Shown: positions 1 to 6,634, counted from the first letter of the stretch. The stretch: 7,159 nucleotides of DNA from Dysgonamonadaceae bacterium (GCA_031287395.1 JAITTA010000271.1:1-7159), one strand, 5' to 3'. Notes: a model not told the origin generated them from the letters alone. Numbers and translations are program-made.

Positions 1-127
1 AAAGGTCACATCTCAGTTCCCGGACTTTTTCTTTCAGCGCGGTTATTACGCCTCTTTGGTGTCGATTTTCTCCTTTCAATTTCAGGATCTCTCGTTTTTG
101 TCGCCGGACTTTTTTTAAAAATAACAA
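1..127 (-). other. Possible 5'-end fragment of a coiled-coil-like ORF, running off the window
   Basis: On the minus strand a frame is open from an in-frame TGA at about 236-238 to the window edge. From a possible TTG at 125-127 it reads as 42 residues rich in Lys, Arg, Glu and spaced Leu/Val/Ile, including KREILKLKGENRHQRG and ITALKEKVRELR. That composition suggests an amphipathic or coiled-coil helix and looks more protein-like than the plus-strand frames, although all three plus frames are also open over at least 110 bases. No ATG starts this frame, so a genuine start is not established. It could be the beginning of a gene lying to the left, a decayed remnant, or chance. I do not recognise the family; a transposase N-terminal helix is only a guess. 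Confidence 0.25.
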
Positions 128-212
128 CCAGGAACTAACTGCCGTTACATGAAACAAGGCGTGAATAAAAAACGAAAAAGTAAAATTTGCAAAAAAATAG
201 TTTCGGAATAAC
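128..212. other. AT-rich intergenic stretch downstream of ribE
   Basis: This stretch has A and T runs (for example seven A at 191-197) but I find no stable GC-rich hairpin followed by a T-run, so no intrinsic terminator for ribE can be named. The only short symmetry is a 10-nt palindrome TTACCGGTAA at 213-222, which covers the ribE stop codon and has no loop. No gene is supported here. Confidence 0.4.
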
Positions 213-815
213 TTACCGGTAACGATATAATTTACTCAAATATTTGCCTATAATATCAAATTCGAGGTTTACAACAGTCCCTTTTTGAATCTGATGGAAA
301 TTGGTAAATTCATATGTATAAGGGATAATCGCAACCTGAAAACTGTTGTCTTTTGAATTACAAACAGTCAGACTAACACCGTTAACGCACACGGAACCCT
401 TTTCTACAGTCATGTAGCCTTGTTTGGCCATTTCTTTATTGAATTCGTACTCAAAAGTATAATACCAGCTTCCGTCGGCTTCTTCCACCTTGGTACAGAC
501 AGCCGTTTGATCAACATGTCCCTGCACGATATGGCCATCCAGGCGTCCGTTGATTAACATGCTGCGTTCCAGATTCACCTTATCTCCCAATTGCAAAACT
601 CCCAAATTGGAACGTTCCAACGTTTCTTTAATTGCAGTAACAGTGTAAGTATCGCCGGTTTTATCCACTACAGTCAGGCAAACACCATTGTGAGCCACGC
701 TCTGATCGATTTTTAACTCGTTCACAAAAGAACATTTCATAGTCAAATGCAGATTACCCTGATCGGTTTTCAAATCCACAATTGGAGCAGCTTCTTCTAC
801 TATACCTGAAAACAT
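213..815 (-). CDS. ribE: Riboflavin synthase, alpha chain
   Basis: This cytosolic enzyme dismutates two 6,7-dimethyl-8-ribityllumazine molecules into riboflavin and a pyrimidinedione, the last step of riboflavin synthesis. The 200-aa length is normal. It has the two-barrel lumazine-binding architecture. Barrel 1 starts with the hallmark MFSGIVEE (family MFTGIVE, active-site Phe2) and has NGVCLTV at 43-49, where Cys46 aligns with E. coli Cys48. The linker has GHIVQGHVD at 94-102. Barrel 2 has NGVSLTV at 145-151, where Ser148 aligns with the E. coli active-site Ser146, and IPYTYEFTN at 164-172. The MFSGIVEE start fixes the initiation codon. The gene is divergent from menA with 148 bp between them and appears to be transcribed alone from its own promoter. 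No lumazine synthase or other rib gene is in the window, and no FMN riboswitch is visible in the short leader. Identification is very secure. Confidence 0.97.
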   Translation of the reverse strand: MFSGIVEEAAPIVDLKTDQGNLHLTMKCSFVNELKIDQSVAHNGVCLTVVDKTGDTYTVTAIKETLERSNLGVLQLGDKVNLERSMLINGRLDGHIVQGHVDQTAVCTKVEEADGSWYYTFEYEFNKEMAKQGYMTVEKGSVCVNGVSLTVCNSKDNSFQVAIIPYTYEFTNFHQIQKGTVVNLEFDIIGKYLSKLYRYR

Positions 816-845
816 ATTTCAAAAATTTTGTGTTAGTTAAGAGGA

Positions 846-853
846 CAAAGTTA
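846..853 (-). promoter_or_regulatory. Predicted ribE promoter, -7 box TAACTTTG
   Basis: Read on the minus strand the box is TAACTTTG, an exact match to the Bacteroidetes -7 consensus TAnnTTTG. It lies 30 bp before the ribE ATG, giving a leader of roughly 25-28 nt. No TTTG or TTG is found at the expected 19-21 bp upstream. That position is instead occupied by the 17-nt element at 858-874, which also occurs in front of menA. Confidence 0.5.
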
Positions 854-857
854 AGAA

Positions 858-874
858 TTATTTCACACAGATTT
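858..874 (-). repeat. Mirrored 17-nt promoter element, ribE copy
   Basis: The minus strand reads AAATCTGTGTGAAATAA. The plus strand at 930-946 reads AAATCGGTGTGAAATAA, 16 of 17 positions identical and in the opposite orientation. In both cases the element ends 4-5 nt before a -7 box, and the TTCT linking sequence is also shared. The placement suggests a binding site in the -33 region, or an inverted intergenic repeat. Confidence 0.6.
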
Positions 875-929
875 GAGTTCGCCGGTTTTCAATTCATCGA
901 TTACACAAAATTTATTTGTAAAATCTGTT

Positions 930-946
930 AAATCGGTGTGAAATAA
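930..946 (+). repeat. Mirrored 17-nt promoter element, menA copy
   Basis: This is the second arm of the inverted pair (AAATCGGTGTGAAATAA), 55 nt from the first arm and pointing toward menA. The nine bases before it, AAATCTGTT at 921-929, resemble the first half of the element, so this side may contain a partial tandem copy. No protein binding this motif can be named from the sequence. Confidence 0.6.
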
Positions 947-951
947 AATTC

Positions 952-959
952 TATTTTTG
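952..959 (+). promoter_or_regulatory. Predicted menA promoter, -7 box TATTTTTG
   Basis: The box is an exact TAnnTTTG match ending only 4 nt before the menA ATG at 964. With a -7-centred box, transcription would start within a few bases of the start codon, implying a leaderless or nearly leaderless message. No consensus -33 box is visible at 19-21 bp upstream; the shared 17-nt element sits there. The AT-rich context means a chance match is possible. Confidence 0.42.
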
Positions 960-963
960 CACT

Positions 964-1848
964 ATGAAATCGTCTCAATTCAGATACTGGTTACTGGCAG
1001 CCCGTCCGAAAACTCTTCCGGCATCGGTCATGCCTGTATTTGTCGGAACGGCATTGGCATTTCATACGGGAACATTCCGATGGATCCCGGCGCTGGTGTG
1101 TTTTCTGTTTGCTCTGATTGCCCAGATCGTATCCAATTTTCTCAATGACTATTTCGATTTCAGAAACGGGAATGATCGCAACGATCGTTTGGGACCCAAA
1201 CGTGCGGTATCGATGGGATGGATCAAACCGGAAGTGATGCTGAAAGTCTCCGTAAGGTTGATTGCTTTAGCCTGTTTCCTGGGACTTATCCTTATTTATT
1301 ATGCAGGATGGGAAATCCTTTGGGTCGGCATTGGGGTTTGTATCGGTGTATTTGCTTATTCTGCAGGACCTTATCCACTTGCATCCAACGGATTGGGAGA
1401 TATCTGCGTCATTCTTTTCTATGGGATCGTTCCTGTAGGGTTTACCTATTATGTTCAATCCCTCGATTGGACGACTCCTGTTACCTTGTGCGGTTTTTCC
1501 ATGGGTTTTATAATAACCAACATCCTGGTAGCCAATAATTACCGTGATCGCGAGCAAGACAGGCAAACAGGGAAAAATACGACTATTGTTCTTTTCGGAC
1601 CGGAGTTCGGCCGTTGGTTTTACCTCTTCAACGGATTCATTGCAACCGGTATTTGTATGTTCCTGTTTTTCGATGGGATGAAATATGCCGCTATCCTGCC
1701 TCTCCTGTATCTAATTCCCCATGTAACGGTATGGAAAATGATGTGCAGGATTGATAAAGGAAAAGAACTAAATAAGATATTGGGATTTAGTTCCGTCAAT
1801 ACAATTATTTTCGGCTTATTATTGATTGCAAGCATATTACTTTCATGA
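964..1848 (+). CDS. menA: 1,4-dihydroxy-2-naphthoate polyprenyltransferase (menaquinone biosynthesis)
   Basis: This integral membrane UbiA-superfamily enzyme attaches the polyprenyl chain to 1,4-dihydroxy-2-naphthoate, giving demethylmenaquinone, the quinone precursor for anaerobic respiration. The 294-aa length is typical. The N-terminal WLLAARPKTLPA (10-20) is characteristic of MenA rather than UbiA. The first Asp-rich motif is NDYFD at 61-65, followed by further Asp at 71 and 74; the second is NNYRDREQD at 191-199. Both would bind Mg-diphosphate. The segment YPLASNGLGDICVILFYG (137-154) matches the conserved MenA central region. Eight or nine hydrophobic helices can be seen. The start is fixed by the conserved N-terminus; a longer shadow frame beginning at 957 is out of frame. 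No other men gene is nearby. The glycosyltransferase follows after 39 bp on the same strand and could be read in part from this transcript. Confidence 0.95.
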   Translation: MKSSQFRYWLLAARPKTLPASVMPVFVGTALAFHTGTFRWIPALVCFLFALIAQIVSNFLNDYFDFRNGNDRNDRLGPKRAVSMGWIKPEVMLKVSVRLIALACFLGLILIYYAGWEILWVGIGVCIGVFAYSAGPYPLASNGLGDICVILFYGIVPVGFTYYVQSLDWTTPVTLCGFSMGFIITNILVANNYRDREQDRQTGKNTTIVLFGPEFGRWFYLFNGFIATGICMFLFFDGMKYAAILPLLYLIPHVTVWKMMCRIDKGKELNKILGFSSVNTIIFGLLLIASILLS

Positions 1849-1856
1849 AAAATAGC

Positions 1857-1864
1857 TATATTTG
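1857..1864 (+). promoter_or_regulatory. Possible glycosyltransferase promoter, -7 box TATATTTG
   Basis: An exact TAnnTTTG match starting 8 bp after the menA stop and ending 23 bp before the next ATG, so the leader would be about 20 nt. No matching TTTG is seen 19-21 bp upstream, within the end of menA. It may give the downstream gene its own transcription in addition to read-through from menA. Confidence 0.4.
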
Positions 1865-1887
1865 CCAAATAGATTCAATATATCAAG

Positions 1888-3246
1888 ATGAGAACTCGAA
1901 CTTTACAATATTTATACCTCCAAAGGCCCCTGATAAGTCTGATTCTAATTACGATACTCAGTGTCGTTTGTTGGATCGGGATGGGAAACTTTTACACCAA
2001 AGGTGAACCTCGTGAAGCTTCTGTGGCCCTTTCTATGATAAAAGACAACAATTGGATTTTACCGCAAACCTACGCTGATGAAGTTGCCTATAAACCGCCT
2101 CTCACTCATTGGTTGATGGCTGTATTCTCAATGCCCCAGGGAGAAGTGACTCCATTCACTTCCAGACTTCCATCCGCACTGGCTTTTCTGGGAATAATTG
2201 TGGTCAGTTTTTTCCTTTTCGGCAGAAAATTGAAATTTACGGAAACATACTTAGCCTGTATTATCCTGCTTACCAGTTTTGAACTGCACCGGGCCGCCAT
2301 GACGTCCCGGGTCGATATGCTACTTACTTTCTTCATTCTGACAGGATTGTTATGCCTGTATAAATGGGAAGTACGGGAAAAAGTCACAGGCCTTCCTCCT
2401 ATTATCCCTATACTTTTAGGATTGGCTGCCTTGACCAAAGGGCCGGTAGGTATTGTTCTTCCTTTGCTGGTCTTCGGAGTTTACCTCCTGTTGTTGAAAT
2501 ACAATTTCCGGAAAATTGCAGGAAAATTGACATTAGTGGCCCTTTGTGCGATGATACTTCCGGGTATATGGTATTTTTTTGCTTATAAAACCGGCGGAAA
2601 AGAATTTCTCGACCTGGTTTGGGCCGAAAATTTCGGGCGTTTTCTGGGAAGCAGTCATTTGAATATCTCTTACGAATTGGGACATGAAGAACCTTTCTGG
2701 TACAACTTCGTGACTTTATTGGGAGGGTTTATTCCCTGGACACTGTTCCTCTTTATCTCCCTATTTGCAATAAAATATTCATTCAGGATATCCGGATTTA
2801 AAACTACCTGGGACAAGATATTATCGATGGAAAGAGTAAAACTTTTTTCCCTTGTAGCCATCATCGTTATCATTGTTTTTTATTGTATTCCATCGAGTAA
2901 ACGAAGCGTTTATCTGATGCCGGCTTACCCGTTTATTGCCTTATTCATGGCTCAATTTATACTTTATATCGCCGAATACCGTCCTTTGGTTAACCGGATC
3001 TTCAGCATATTTATTGGTGTCACCGGTATCTCCATCGTTTTATTTTGTTTGACAACCGTTATTACACACATCATCAATCCTGTAGAGATGGTAGGCCATT
3101 TCACCAAGTACCAAAAGATTCTGAATGATGTGGAGGCAATCCGGTGTTCGCTGAATAGTCCCAAGATACTCTATACTTTCCTGATTTGCGTATTGATCAT
3201 TGCCCTGTACATTTTATTTTATCAATTGCGTAAAAAAATAACGTAA
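1888..3246 (+). CDS. ArnT-like membrane glycosyltransferase (GT39/GT83 type), N-terminal part before frameshift
   Basis: This is a polytopic membrane enzyme of the PMT/ArnT superfamily, which moves a sugar from a polyprenyl-phosphate donor to a lipid or protein acceptor on the periplasmic face. Visible family features are GEPREA at 39-44 in the first periplasmic loop (counterpart of the DEPRYA-type acidic motif), KPPLTHW at 69-75, RVDMLLTFF at 141-149 and LTKGPVG at 182-188, with many hydrophobic helices to the C-terminus. The frame ends at residue 452, straight after the A7 run at 3232-3238. The sequence after it, read one base back, supplies another membrane helix and a soluble tail. An intact form would be about 599 aa, close to the usual size of these enzymes. 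The catalytic first loop is retained, but loss of the tail may abolish activity. Donor and acceptor cannot be told from sequence: lipid A modification or protein O-glycosylation are both possible, and neither neighbour indicates which. Confidence 0.85.
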   Translation: MRTRTLQYLYLQRPLISLILITILSVVCWIGMGNFYTKGEPREASVALSMIKDNNWILPQTYADEVAYKPPLTHWLMAVFSMPQGEVTPFTSRLPSALAFLGIIVVSFFLFGRKLKFTETYLACIILLTSFELHRAAMTSRVDMLLTFFILTGLLCLYKWEVREKVTGLPPIIPILLGLAALTKGPVGIVLPLLVFGVYLLLLKYNFRKIAGKLTLVALCAMILPGIWYFFAYKTGGKEFLDLVWAENFGRFLGSSHLNISYELGHEEPFWYNFVTLLGGFIPWTLFLFISLFAIKYSFRISGFKTTWDKILSMERVKLFSLVAIIVIIVFYCIPSSKRSVYLMPAYPFIALFMAQFILYIAEYRPLVNRIFSIFIGVTGISIVLFCLTTVITHIINPVEMVGHFTKYQKILNDVEAIRCSLNSPKILYTFLICVLIIALYILFYQLRKKIT

Positions 3247-3686
3247 AACTCCTGTATGCCACCATCGGGGTATATTTTGTCGTTTTTCTCGTCGCCGACG
3301 GAATATTTTTGCCGGCATTTAAAAACGGTATCAGTGTTAAACCTTTTGCTGAAAAACTCAAATTGGAGAACGACTTAAGTACCCATCCGGTTTATGTTAT
3401 GAATAATCTACGGGAGTACAGTAACATGTATGGCATGAATTTCTATTTAGGAAATAATTTTCTGAATTTTGAAAAAGAAAAACCGGAACAGGGATATTTC
3501 CTGTCCGGTAAAGATAGTTTTCAAAAAGTCCTTGCCAAATACGGAAACCAATATGAATTTCAGTTACTTAATGAGTTCAATAACCGTACACGGGATGGAG
3601 AAAAAGTCATTCAGTTTTTTCACTTCAATAAACCGGCATTGATAAAAACGCTACAATTTGAGGAAATTATTACTGAGGGAGATTAA
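3237..3686 (+). pseudogene. Frameshifted C-terminal part of the ArnT-like glycosyltransferase
   Basis: Re-reading one A of the A7 run continues the upstream protein as KKNNVKLLYATIGVYFVVFL, a strong membrane helix, then a soluble tail of about 125 residues containing YFLSGKDSFQKVLAKYG and KVIQFFHF. Such a periplasmic C-terminal domain is usual in Bacteroidetes relatives. The joined product has 450 + 149 residues. This frame has no ATG near its beginning (only a TTG at 3309, in the middle of the helix and its flank) and no promoter of its own, so it is not an independent gene. The break is a one-base deletion relative to an A8 version. It may be a real mutation, a reversible slippage site, ribosomal or polymerase slippage that restores the product, or a homopolymer sequencing error. 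Confidence 0.85.
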
Positions 3687-3806
3687 GTAAACACCCTGTC
3701 GCTGCTGCCACCATATATAAAGAGAGATTCCCGTCATGAATCCTCATTTAAAAGTCAGTATTGAAAATAGCGATGAGCGTACGACGTGTACATAATTAGG
3801 TTTATT
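3687..3806. other. Convergent intergenic region between glycosyltransferase and clpB
   Basis: This 120-bp gap separates two converging genes. I find no strong terminator in either direction. Only weak symmetries are present, such as GTAC-GACGT-GTAC at 3779-3791, with a four-base stem, and no gene. Transcription from both sides may overlap here. Confidence 0.4.
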
Positions 3807-6398
3807 TTAACTATTGCCAAATATCAATTCGCCATTTTCTGAGTCGACTGTGACGGGTTTGGCACGATCCACTTTTTGAGCCAATAATGCCTTTGATAAA
3901 GGATTCAGTACTTCCCGTTGGATCACCCGTTTTACCGGACGGGCTCCGAATTGGGGATCGTATCCCAGTTCCGCCAGTTGTTTAACAGCAGTATCCGTGA
4001 ACCGGATATCAAAACCATTTTCCAACAAATTTCTCCTGACACTTTCAAGTTGAATATGGACAATTTCCCGGATTTCACTTTCATTCAACGGAGAAAACAT
4101 GATGATTTCGTCGATCCTGTTCAGGAATTCGGGACGGACCGATTGTTTCAATAACCCCAGAACTTCCAGTCTGGTATCCTCCACCACCTGTTCGCGATTC
4201 GAATCATTGATTTTCTCAAAATTTTCCCGGATAACGGACGATCCCATATTCGAGGTCATGATAATAATCGTATTTTTGAAATTGACCACTCGACCCTTGT
4301 TATCGGTCAGCCGTCCGTCGTCCAATACCTGCAACAGGATATTAAATACATCAGGATGCGCCTTTTCGATTTCATCGAACAACACGACGGAATAAGGTTT
4401 GTGGCGAACCGATTCGGTCAACTGGCCTCCTTCATCGTAACCGACATATCCCGGAGGCGAACCGATCAGACGGGTAACACTGAATTTTTCCTGGTATTCA
4501 CTCATATCGATCCGAACCATGGAATTTTCGTCGTTAAACAAATATTCTGCCAAAGCCTTGGCCAATTCCGTTTTACCGACTCCGGTAGTTCCCAGGAAAA
4601 TAAAAGAACCGATAGGGCGTTTGGGATCCTGCAAACCGGCACGGCTTCGGCGCACGGCATCGGAAACAGCGACAATTGCCTCATCCTGTCCAATCACACG
4701 TTTATGCAGTTCTTCTTCCAGGTGGAGCAGTTTTTCGCTCTCACTCTGCATCATTCTGCCAACAGGAATACCTGTCCATTTGGAAACGACTTCGGCAATA
4801 TCATCGGCATCCACCTCTTCCTTGATCATGGCATTTTCACCTTGCATGGCATTTAAATCGAGCTGGTACTTTTCAATTTCTTCTTCTTTTTGTTTCAATT
4901 TACCATAACGAATCTCCGCCACTTTTCCATAATCACCTTCCCGTTCGGCTTTCTCTGCCTGGAATTTCAGATCCTCTATTTCAATTTTATTCTGTTGAAT
5001 CCTATTGATGACTTCTTTCTCCGACTGCCATTTAGCGTTCAATTTCGTTTCATCTTCTTTCAGATCGGCAATTTCTTTATTAAGGAATTCCAGTTTCCCG
5101 TGATCATTCTCCCGTTTTATCGCTTCCCGTTCAATTTCTAATTGCGTAATACGACGCGTGATTTCATCCAGGGCTTCAGGTACCGAATCCACTTGCATCC
5201 GCAGACGGGCAGCCGCCTCATCCATCAGGTCAATCGCTTTATCCGGAAGATAACGATCGGTAATGTATCGTATTGAAAGCTGAACGGAAGCAATGATTGC
5301 ATCGTCTTTGATTCTTATCTTATGGTGATTCTCATATTTTTCTTTCAAACCACGAAGTATGGACACGGCATCCGCCTCGCCCGGCTCATCAATCATTACC
5401 GTTTGAAACCGGCGTTCCAGGGCCTTATCTTTCTCAAAATATTTCTGGTATTCATCCAGGGTGGTCGCTCCGATAGAACGCAATTCTCCACGCGCCAGAG
5501 CCGGCTTCAAAATATTAGCAGCATCCATCGCTCCCTCACTTTTACCGGCACCCACCAACGTATGAATCTCATCGATAAACAGGATAATCTCACCATCGGA
5601 TTGCGTCACCTCGTTGACAACCGCTTTCAAACGTTCCTCAAATTCACCTTTATATTTGGCTCCGGCAATCAGGGCCCCCATATCCAGAGAATAGATTTGT
5701 TTCGTTTTCAGGTTATCCGGAACATCTCCCCGGACAATACGATGGGCAAGACCTTCTGCAATCGCCGTCTTCCCTACACCCGGTTCTCCGACCAGGATCG
5801 GATTGTTCTTAGTACGACGACTCAGTATCTGAAGCACACGACGGATTTCCTCGTCCCGCCCGATTACAGGATCCAGTTTCCCGGAACGTGCACGTTCATT
5901 CAGGTTGATTGCATATTTCGATAACGATTGATAAGTATCTTCCGCCGACTGGCTGGTTACTTTATTCCCCTTTCTCAGTTCATTGATGGCTGTCGAGAGG
6001 TTTTTTTCCGTCATACCCATATCTTTCAGTACTGAAGAAACGGTACTTTTCTCCGTCAGCAATGCCAGAATGATATGTTCTAAAGAAACATATTCATCTC
6101 CCATTTTATGACAATAATCAAGCGCTTTCTGAAGTACGGCATTGGTTTCCCGGCTTAAATAAGGTTCCCCTCCCGATACTTTCGGGAAAGATTGAATTTC
6201 CCTGTCGAGAATATTATTCAGATTTTGGACGTTGATTCCTAATTTCTGAAACAGAAAATTTGTTACATTTTCACCTTCCGAAAGAATGGCTTTCATCAGG
6301 TGGACCGGTTCAATCGACTGTTGGTTATTCTTTCTGGTCAGATCAACACTCTTCTCTACTACCTCCTGGGATTTTATTGTAAAATGATTAAAATTCAT
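3807..6398 (-). CDS. clpB: ATP-dependent disaggregase chaperone ClpB (Hsp100)
   Basis: This cytosolic hexameric AAA+ machine threads aggregated proteins through its pore and works with DnaK/DnaJ/GrpE. The 863-aa length is full. An N-terminal Clp_N domain occupies about 1-145. The first AAA+ domain has Walker A GEPGVGKT at 204-211, pore-loop KYKGEFEER (Tyr249), Walker B ILFIDE at 272-277 and arginine finger region ALERRF at 326-331. The coiled-coil middle domain, about 405-525, rich in Lys/Glu, identifies ClpB rather than ClpA or ClpC. The second AAA+ domain has Walker A GTTGVGKT at 603-610, pore-loop GYVGYDEGG (Tyr651), Walker B VVLFDE at 671-676 and sensor-2 GAR at 818-820. The start is supported by the typical MNFNHFTIKSQE N-terminus; an internal start for the short isoform is not evident. 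The gene appears monocistronic, with its own stress-type promoter region upstream. All key residues are present. Confidence 0.98.
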   Translation of the reverse strand: MNFNHFTIKSQEVVEKSVDLTRKNNQQSIEPVHLMKAILSEGENVTNFLFQKLGINVQNLNNILDREIQSFPKVSGGEPYLSRETNAVLQKALDYCHKMGDEYVSLEHIILALLTEKSTVSSVLKDMGMTEKNLSTAINELRKGNKVTSQSAEDTYQSLSKYAINLNERARSGKLDPVIGRDEEIRRVLQILSRRTKNNPILVGEPGVGKTAIAEGLAHRIVRGDVPDNLKTKQIYSLDMGALIAGAKYKGEFEERLKAVVNEVTQSDGEIILFIDEIHTLVGAGKSEGAMDAANILKPALARGELRSIGATTLDEYQKYFEKDKALERRFQTVMIDEPGEADAVSILRGLKEKYENHHKIRIKDDAIIASVQLSIRYITDRYLPDKAIDLMDEAAARLRMQVDSVPEALDEITRRITQLEIEREAIKRENDHGKLEFLNKEIADLKEDETKLNAKWQSEKEVINRIQQNKIEIEDLKFQAEKAEREGDYGKVAEIRYGKLKQKEEEIEKYQLDLNAMQGENAMIKEEVDADDIAEVVSKWTGIPVGRMMQSESEKLLHLEEELHKRVIGQDEAIVAVSDAVRRSRAGLQDPKRPIGSFIFLGTTGVGKTELAKALAEYLFNDENSMVRIDMSEYQEKFSVTRLIGSPPGYVGYDEGGQLTESVRHKPYSVVLFDEIEKAHPDVFNILLQVLDDGRLTDNKGRVVNFKNTIIIMTSNMGSSVIRENFEKINDSNREQVVEDTRLEVLGLLKQSVRPEFLNRIDEIIMFSPLNESEIREIVHIQLESVRRNLLENGFDIRFTDTAVKQLAELGYDPQFGARPVKRVIQREVLNPLSKALLAQKVDRAKPVTVDSENGELIFGNS

Positions 6399-6410
6399 AT
6401 GTTTTATCGT

Positions 6411-6439
6411 TTTAACTATTCTTATTTTTAATAGTTAAA
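6411..6439 (-). promoter_or_regulatory. Inverted repeat in the clpB leader (5' mRNA hairpin or operator)
   Basis: Perfect 10-bp arms TTTAACTATT (6411-6420) and AATAGTTAAA (6430-6439) surround a 9-nt loop. With one bulged T the symmetry extends to TCGTTTTAACTATT (6407-6420) against AATAGTTAAACGA (6430-6442). The predicted transcription start is near 6437-6440, so the core stem would form the very 5' end of the clpB mRNA, with 12 nt left before the AUG. It could stabilise the mRNA, act as a temperature-sensitive structure, or be a DNA operator. There is no T-run after it that would make a terminator. Confidence 0.6.
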
Positions 6440-6442
6440 CGA

Positions 6443-6475
6443 CAAAGGTCTTGCCAAGGTTTATTTTCTGCCAAA
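6443..6475 (-). promoter_or_regulatory. Predicted clpB promoter (TTTG - 21 bp - GACCTTTG)
   Basis: On the minus strand, TTTG at 6475-6472 is followed after 21 bp by GACCTTTG at 6450-6443. This matches the Bacteroidetes vegetative promoter (TTTG, 19-21 bp, TAnnTTTG) except for G in place of the first T. It is the only site in the window with both boxes at proper spacing. The implied leader is about 40 nt. Confidence 0.6.
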
Positions 6476-6482
6476 TTGGCAG
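6468..6482. promoter_or_regulatory. Palindromic operator candidate over the clpB -33 box
   Basis: CTGCCAAATTGGCAG has perfect 7-nt arms (CTGCCAA / TTGGCAG) around a single central base and contains the predicted -33 TTTG. A dimeric regulator bound here would compete with or recruit RNA polymerase, which suits a stress-controlled chaperone gene. It is not the HrcA CIRCE element (TTAGCACTC-N9-GAGTGCTAA). The regulator is unknown. Confidence 0.55.
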
Positions 6483-6634
6483 TTTTTATCGTGCAGTATA
6501 CCAGGCATACGACTACCTTTAAAACAATTTTTCTCAATAATATCCGACGGAATATTAATCCAGTTTAAAATCAAATCTCAGCTTCACCCCAAAAGCAAGG
6601 GTATTCATCTTCTTTTCCTGAGTTTTATAACACT
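6483..6634. other. Gene-free stretch between secG terminator and clpB promoter
   Basis: With the flanking control sites this makes up the 302-bp interval between clpB and secG. Apart from the short minus-strand frame at 6555-6632, listed separately, I see no gene, no RNA gene and no notable repeat. Confidence 0.4.
6555..6632 (-). pseudogene. Possible remnant of an outer-membrane barrel protein C-terminus
   Basis: A 25-codon minus-strand frame lies between a TAG at 6633-6635 and a TAA at 6555-6557 and ends in NTLAFGVKLRFDFKLD. The alternating hydrophobic/polar pattern with a near-terminal Phe is what the last beta-strand of a Bacteroidetes outer-membrane barrel looks like. It may be the surviving 3' end of a deleted gene, since the frame upstream runs straight into the secG terminator. 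It could instead encode a 17-aa peptide from the ATG at 6606-6608, or be chance. No promoter is seen for it. Confidence 0.3.

Noticed and set aside
1..138. Plus-strand frame open from the window edge to a TAA at 136-138, with a hydrophobic end (SLVFVAGLFLKITTRN)
   Set aside because: It could be the tail of a membrane protein, but all three plus frames are open over this short distance and the composition may simply mirror the Lys-rich minus strand. Not enough to call.
213..222. TTACCGGTAA palindrome at the end of ribE
   Set aside because: It has no loop and lies across the last codons and stop; it cannot form a terminator and is likely chance.
957..1148. Short plus-strand ORF starting just before menA
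   Set aside because: It is an out-of-frame overlap of menA, whose own frame has conserved family motifs from its first residues.
3309..3686. Separate 125-aa protein starting at TTG 3309
   Set aside because: The frame reads in continuity with the upstream membrane enzyme from 3237; the TTG falls at the end of a membrane helix, and there is no leader or promoter.
5322..5924. 200-codon open frame antisense to clpB, and several similar frames within 3918-5141
   Set aside because: They lie wholly inside the conserved clpB gene, have no family resemblance and reflect codon usage on the opposite strand.
6435..6459. TTGGCAAGACCTTTGTC on the minus strand resembles a sigma-54 promoter
   Set aside because: The essential GC of the -12 element is missing (TTTGT), and the same bases fit a Bacteroidetes vegetative promoter with correct spacing better.
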